64,000 nucleotides of DNA from Lolium rigidum (Eukaryota; Streptophyta; Magnoliopsida; Poales; Poaceae). A program made the translations under genes and the position numbers. This document shows positions 61,310-64,000 of this stretch, piece after piece. The notes beneath the pieces are model-generated. The model worked only from the letters and a program-made list of their open reading frames with translations, had not been told where the DNA came from and made no database searches. Positions within the stretch are counted from its first letter, which is position 1. Every line of letters starts with the position of its first letter. The stretch lies in assembly GCF_022539505.1 (NCBI RefSeq), contig NC_061508.1, positions 260,406,736 to 260,470,735 on the forward strand. The letters run 5' to 3'.

Positions 61310-62628
61310 TTTTTTGGATCAAGGAGTACACTCTCTGCATCCAAAGGATGCACATAACTTTTTTCTTTATTAAATTATTCGTAATGCCTTACAAGGGGAA
61401 TACAAAGATCAACTCGAAGCCACCTTTCTAGCGACAACTCGCTATACCTACGATGAGGGGGGACCATGAACAAGGCCATACTCCCTGACGGTACACCAAC
61501 ACACATCATCCAAAAAGCAAAACCCTGATGGTGCGCCATTGCCCACTTCACATAGTTCGCCACCGCCATCTATCTCGAACCCCTCTCCAAGCGGGATCAA
61601 CGCATTGACCATGCCAGACCCGCCGTAGATGTCACCATAACACCAAACAGCTACACCATCCTGCACGCGTCCAACAATCCTCGCCCGTCTTCAATACCCC
61701 GCAGCTCCACGCCGCTGAGAAACATCAACAACAACGTGGTAGATGAACATCACTCCACCAAAAACCACCTCCATCTAGCCGCTACTCCAAAAACGATGCC
61801 TCAGGAGGTAACACGACGCAAGGTGCGCCGTCATCGTCTGATCCTGGCTGGATCTAGGGTTTCCCCCGGAGCAGCACGAGTGAGTACCCACGGACTGCGA
61901 CGACGATGCCTTCAAGAAGGAAGCGACGCTTAACGCCGCCATCGCCCGCCACCGACAACCGCAAGTCCCCTACTCGGCGAGAGCGAATGGAGAGGTCAGC
62001 AAAGATGATGCCTTCGCAAGGGAACGACGCCAATAGCCGCCGCCATCATCCGCCAAGAACGAAGTCAAGGCTCGGTGTTCACCGATGGCCCCTTCGCCGC
62101 TAGCTCGTCGTCGACTAGATCTTCATCATCGGGGTAGAGGGATCTCGTGATCCTCCACCCCAGCAACCAGCCGACCTCCTCCGGCGAAGAAGAAGGCCGC
62201 CTCCACCTTCGAACCCGAGGTTTCTGCCCCGGGTGTCCTCGTACCGCGGGAGAATCCCAAGGTCACCACGCCGCACCGGCGAGAAGCGGAAGGGATGGCG
62301 CAATCCATCCCACCACCAGCCGCCACCGGTGTGTCGCCGATGGGAGGCAGGGGAGGCCGCAACATAGATCATCTGGCCACCGTCGCCCCTCCGTCCTCCG
62401 ACCGCCGCCGCCCCACAATCACACGGGAGGCCGGAAGTCCACCGCCGCCGCCCCGCCATCACACGGGAGGCAGGAAGTCCGCCGCCGTAGCATCGAGGGG
62501 AGGACCCAGCCACCGTCCCCACCGCACCACGAGGGAAGCCCGCCGCCGCCGCCACGTTTCCCGGCGGCGCCGCCGGCGGCGGCGGCGGGGGGAGTCTAGG
62601 GTTTCACCAATGACTAATTAAAAATCTT
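61310..62628 (-). mobile_element. 5'-truncated LINE-type insertion with an 18-bp target duplication
   Basis: tggttcagatttgcatat at 61292-61309 is repeated exactly at 62629-62646. The plus strand starts with a short T run (minus-strand poly-A tail). These are hallmarks of target-primed reverse transcription. The interior has no reverse transcriptase. 61370-62110 shares words with 46035-46600 (gatctagggtttcccccgga, ccttcaagaaggaagcga). 62150-62600 is GC-rich with a duplicated cacacgggaggc (62418 and 62460). Confidence 0.8.
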
Positions 62629-62646
62629 TGGTTCAGATTTGCATAT

Positions 62647-62935
62647 GAGTACGGCCTATCACTCCCAGTCCGATGGAAAAAACGGAGCGCATCAACCAAC
62701 AGATTGAATGTTACTTGCGCTTTGGGTGCCTCTCTGTGAGTTCTGGTACACAAGTTGGCATTCTTCGTCGGGCAAGTCCCCTTTTGCGGTCATGTATGGC
62801 TACTCTCCTCCCTATTTTGGAGTTTCTGTTGATGATATTGTTGCCCCCATTGATGTTCAGTTGTGGTCTGATCAGCGAGTTGTCATTACAGCTTCTATTC
62901 AGCTGAGGAGACGGCGATGCACATGAGCACATCAT
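62647..62935 (+). pseudogene. Chromovirus-like integrase C-terminal remnant
   Basis: This continues the gypsy integrase cut at 61309: STAYHSQSDGKNGAHQPTD corresponds to the conserved HPQSDGQTE region. LCEFWYTSWHSSSGKSPFAV and YGYSPPYFGVSVDDIVAP follow in a neighbouring frame. The catalytic Glu region is degraded and frameshifts are present. The fragment ends at the gap. Confidence 0.75.
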
Positions 62936-62963
62936 CTTTGGCTGCTCGTTCGCGGCGTGGTTC

Positions 62964-63063
62964 NNNNNNNNNNNNNNNNNNNNNNNNNNNNNNNNNNNNN
63001 NNNNNNNNNNNNNNNNNNNNNNNNNNNNNNNNNNNNNNNNNNNNNNNNNNNNNNNNNNNNNNN
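62964..63063. other. Assembly gap, 100 N
   Basis: A run of exactly 100 N between the integrase remnant and AT-rich DNA of different character. Confidence 0.9.
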
Positions 63064-64000
63064 CATGGTGGTTTTGGTCACTTTTTGGTCATTTCCCCCT
63101 CTTTTCCACCGAAAACCCCCGCGTTGACACATCCCCACCATGTTAGCAACCACAAAATATCAAACCCCATGCCATGTAAAGTTGTATTCTATTACAAACA
63201 ATTATATCAATTCTTGTACTTTCAATAATTATGATAAAAAGATAATTCTACAAATAATAAGTATAAACATACTAGGTTTCGTGTGTACGGCCACTTTCGA
63301 GCCCACTCAAGAACATGACATCAAGCCCATGCCGACTACTTTCCTCCTAAATAATCAATGTGCTGCTTCTACTTTCGACTAAGTAAAGTACATTTATTAC
63401 AAAATTTCCAAATTCAAACCCAAACAACACAAGAACATGGTACATTTAACCAAACCATCTCATCTCAACCAAGATCTCATGCTACTAAGTTTGCACGTGC
63501 AATGCTTGTCTCGGCTAATGTGGACACAATAAATTGATAAATTAATAACTATCAAAGTTCTTTTCATACAAACATCATGTAAATTATGATCTCCACTGTC
63601 GTAACATAGGCAATGAGCAAGATAAAGACATGAACAAGTTGGATGTTTCCTGTAATTACGACCTACTTTTGAGATGATGGCAACCATCAGCATGCAATGT
63701 GCACATACATGCAAACACCATCACTCCAAATCATAGGCAGAACTAACCATCATCACCTAAATAATAATTCATCACAGAACATAGTTTCACACACATTAAT
63801 TAATTAAGACCATCACTATACTAGATGGTCTGACAACATCACATTAAGTAATTCATCACAGAAGCAGATGTTCAACACCAAATCAAACATTGTTCAAGAC
63901 ACCTTACAGCCACAAGTTCAAACATCATTAACCAAAAGCAAAGGTAGCACATCTTCCATAGCATGCATCATCGCGATCCACGGGAACTAGTCGGCATCCT
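63064..64000. other. AT-rich DNA without recognised features
   Basis: Short frames only, with no domain, terminal repeat or promoter pattern that I can name. It could be part of an LTR or spacer of another element continuing past the window. Confidence 0.5.

Overview
The window is a repeat-dense piece of a large grass nuclear genome. The element types (tRNA-Asp-primed Athila-like retrotransposon, BARE/Angela-like solo LTR, Tat-lineage gypsy with an antisense gene, CACTA with TNP2-type transposase, Harbinger and Stowaway ends, plant LINEs) fit a pooid cereal relative such as Triticeae or Aveneae. The species cannot be fixed from the sequence. Two runs of exactly 100 N (35114-35213 and 62964-63063) mark assembly gaps.

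Layout. 1-5516: most of a CACTA element with a decayed minus-strand transposase; its right terminus is clear at 5516 and its left terminus is not seen. 5517-8690: LINE-like debris and featureless DNA. 9068-9445 (minus): the only convincing host gene, a small MGNC-type protein with a TATA box. 10086-40780: a Harbinger-ORF1/NAM-associated-like gene split into two halves about 28 kb apart by a nest of LTR retrotransposons. The nest has four levels: a very long LTR-like unit (10829-15369 plus 37005-38798); inside it a 21.6 kb tRNA-Asp-primed element (15370-36999, target duplication ttgat); inside that a minus-strand gypsy 'A' (20321 onward); inside that a Tat-type gypsy 'B' (22210 to the gap at 35114). 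The polyprotein of B is itself interrupted by about 550 bp of plastid DNA carrying the 3' end of petA. A separate solo LTR (39080-39622, duplication ccacc) lies in the distal half of the split gene.

41651-45127 is a complete Harbinger-type element (38-bp inverted ends, TAA duplications) whose single gene is split by a copia solo LTR (43066-44852, duplication gcgac). 45128-49280 holds a Stowaway-type end, LINE-like and LTR-like debris. 49281-60212 is a minus-strand LINE (ORF1 with two CCHC knuckles; ORF2 with endonuclease, reverse transcriptase and zf-RVT), split by a second copy of gypsy A (52298-55608). 60283-62935 is a plus-strand chromovirus-like gypsy remnant split by a LINE-derived insertion with an 18-bp target duplication. 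63064-64000 is AT-rich with nothing recognised.

The elements do not form one functional system. The window records successive insertions, solo-LTR recombination, organelle DNA capture and decay. Nearly all coding capacity is transposon-derived and broken by frameshifts or stops. I found no rRNA, tRNA gene or CRISPR array.
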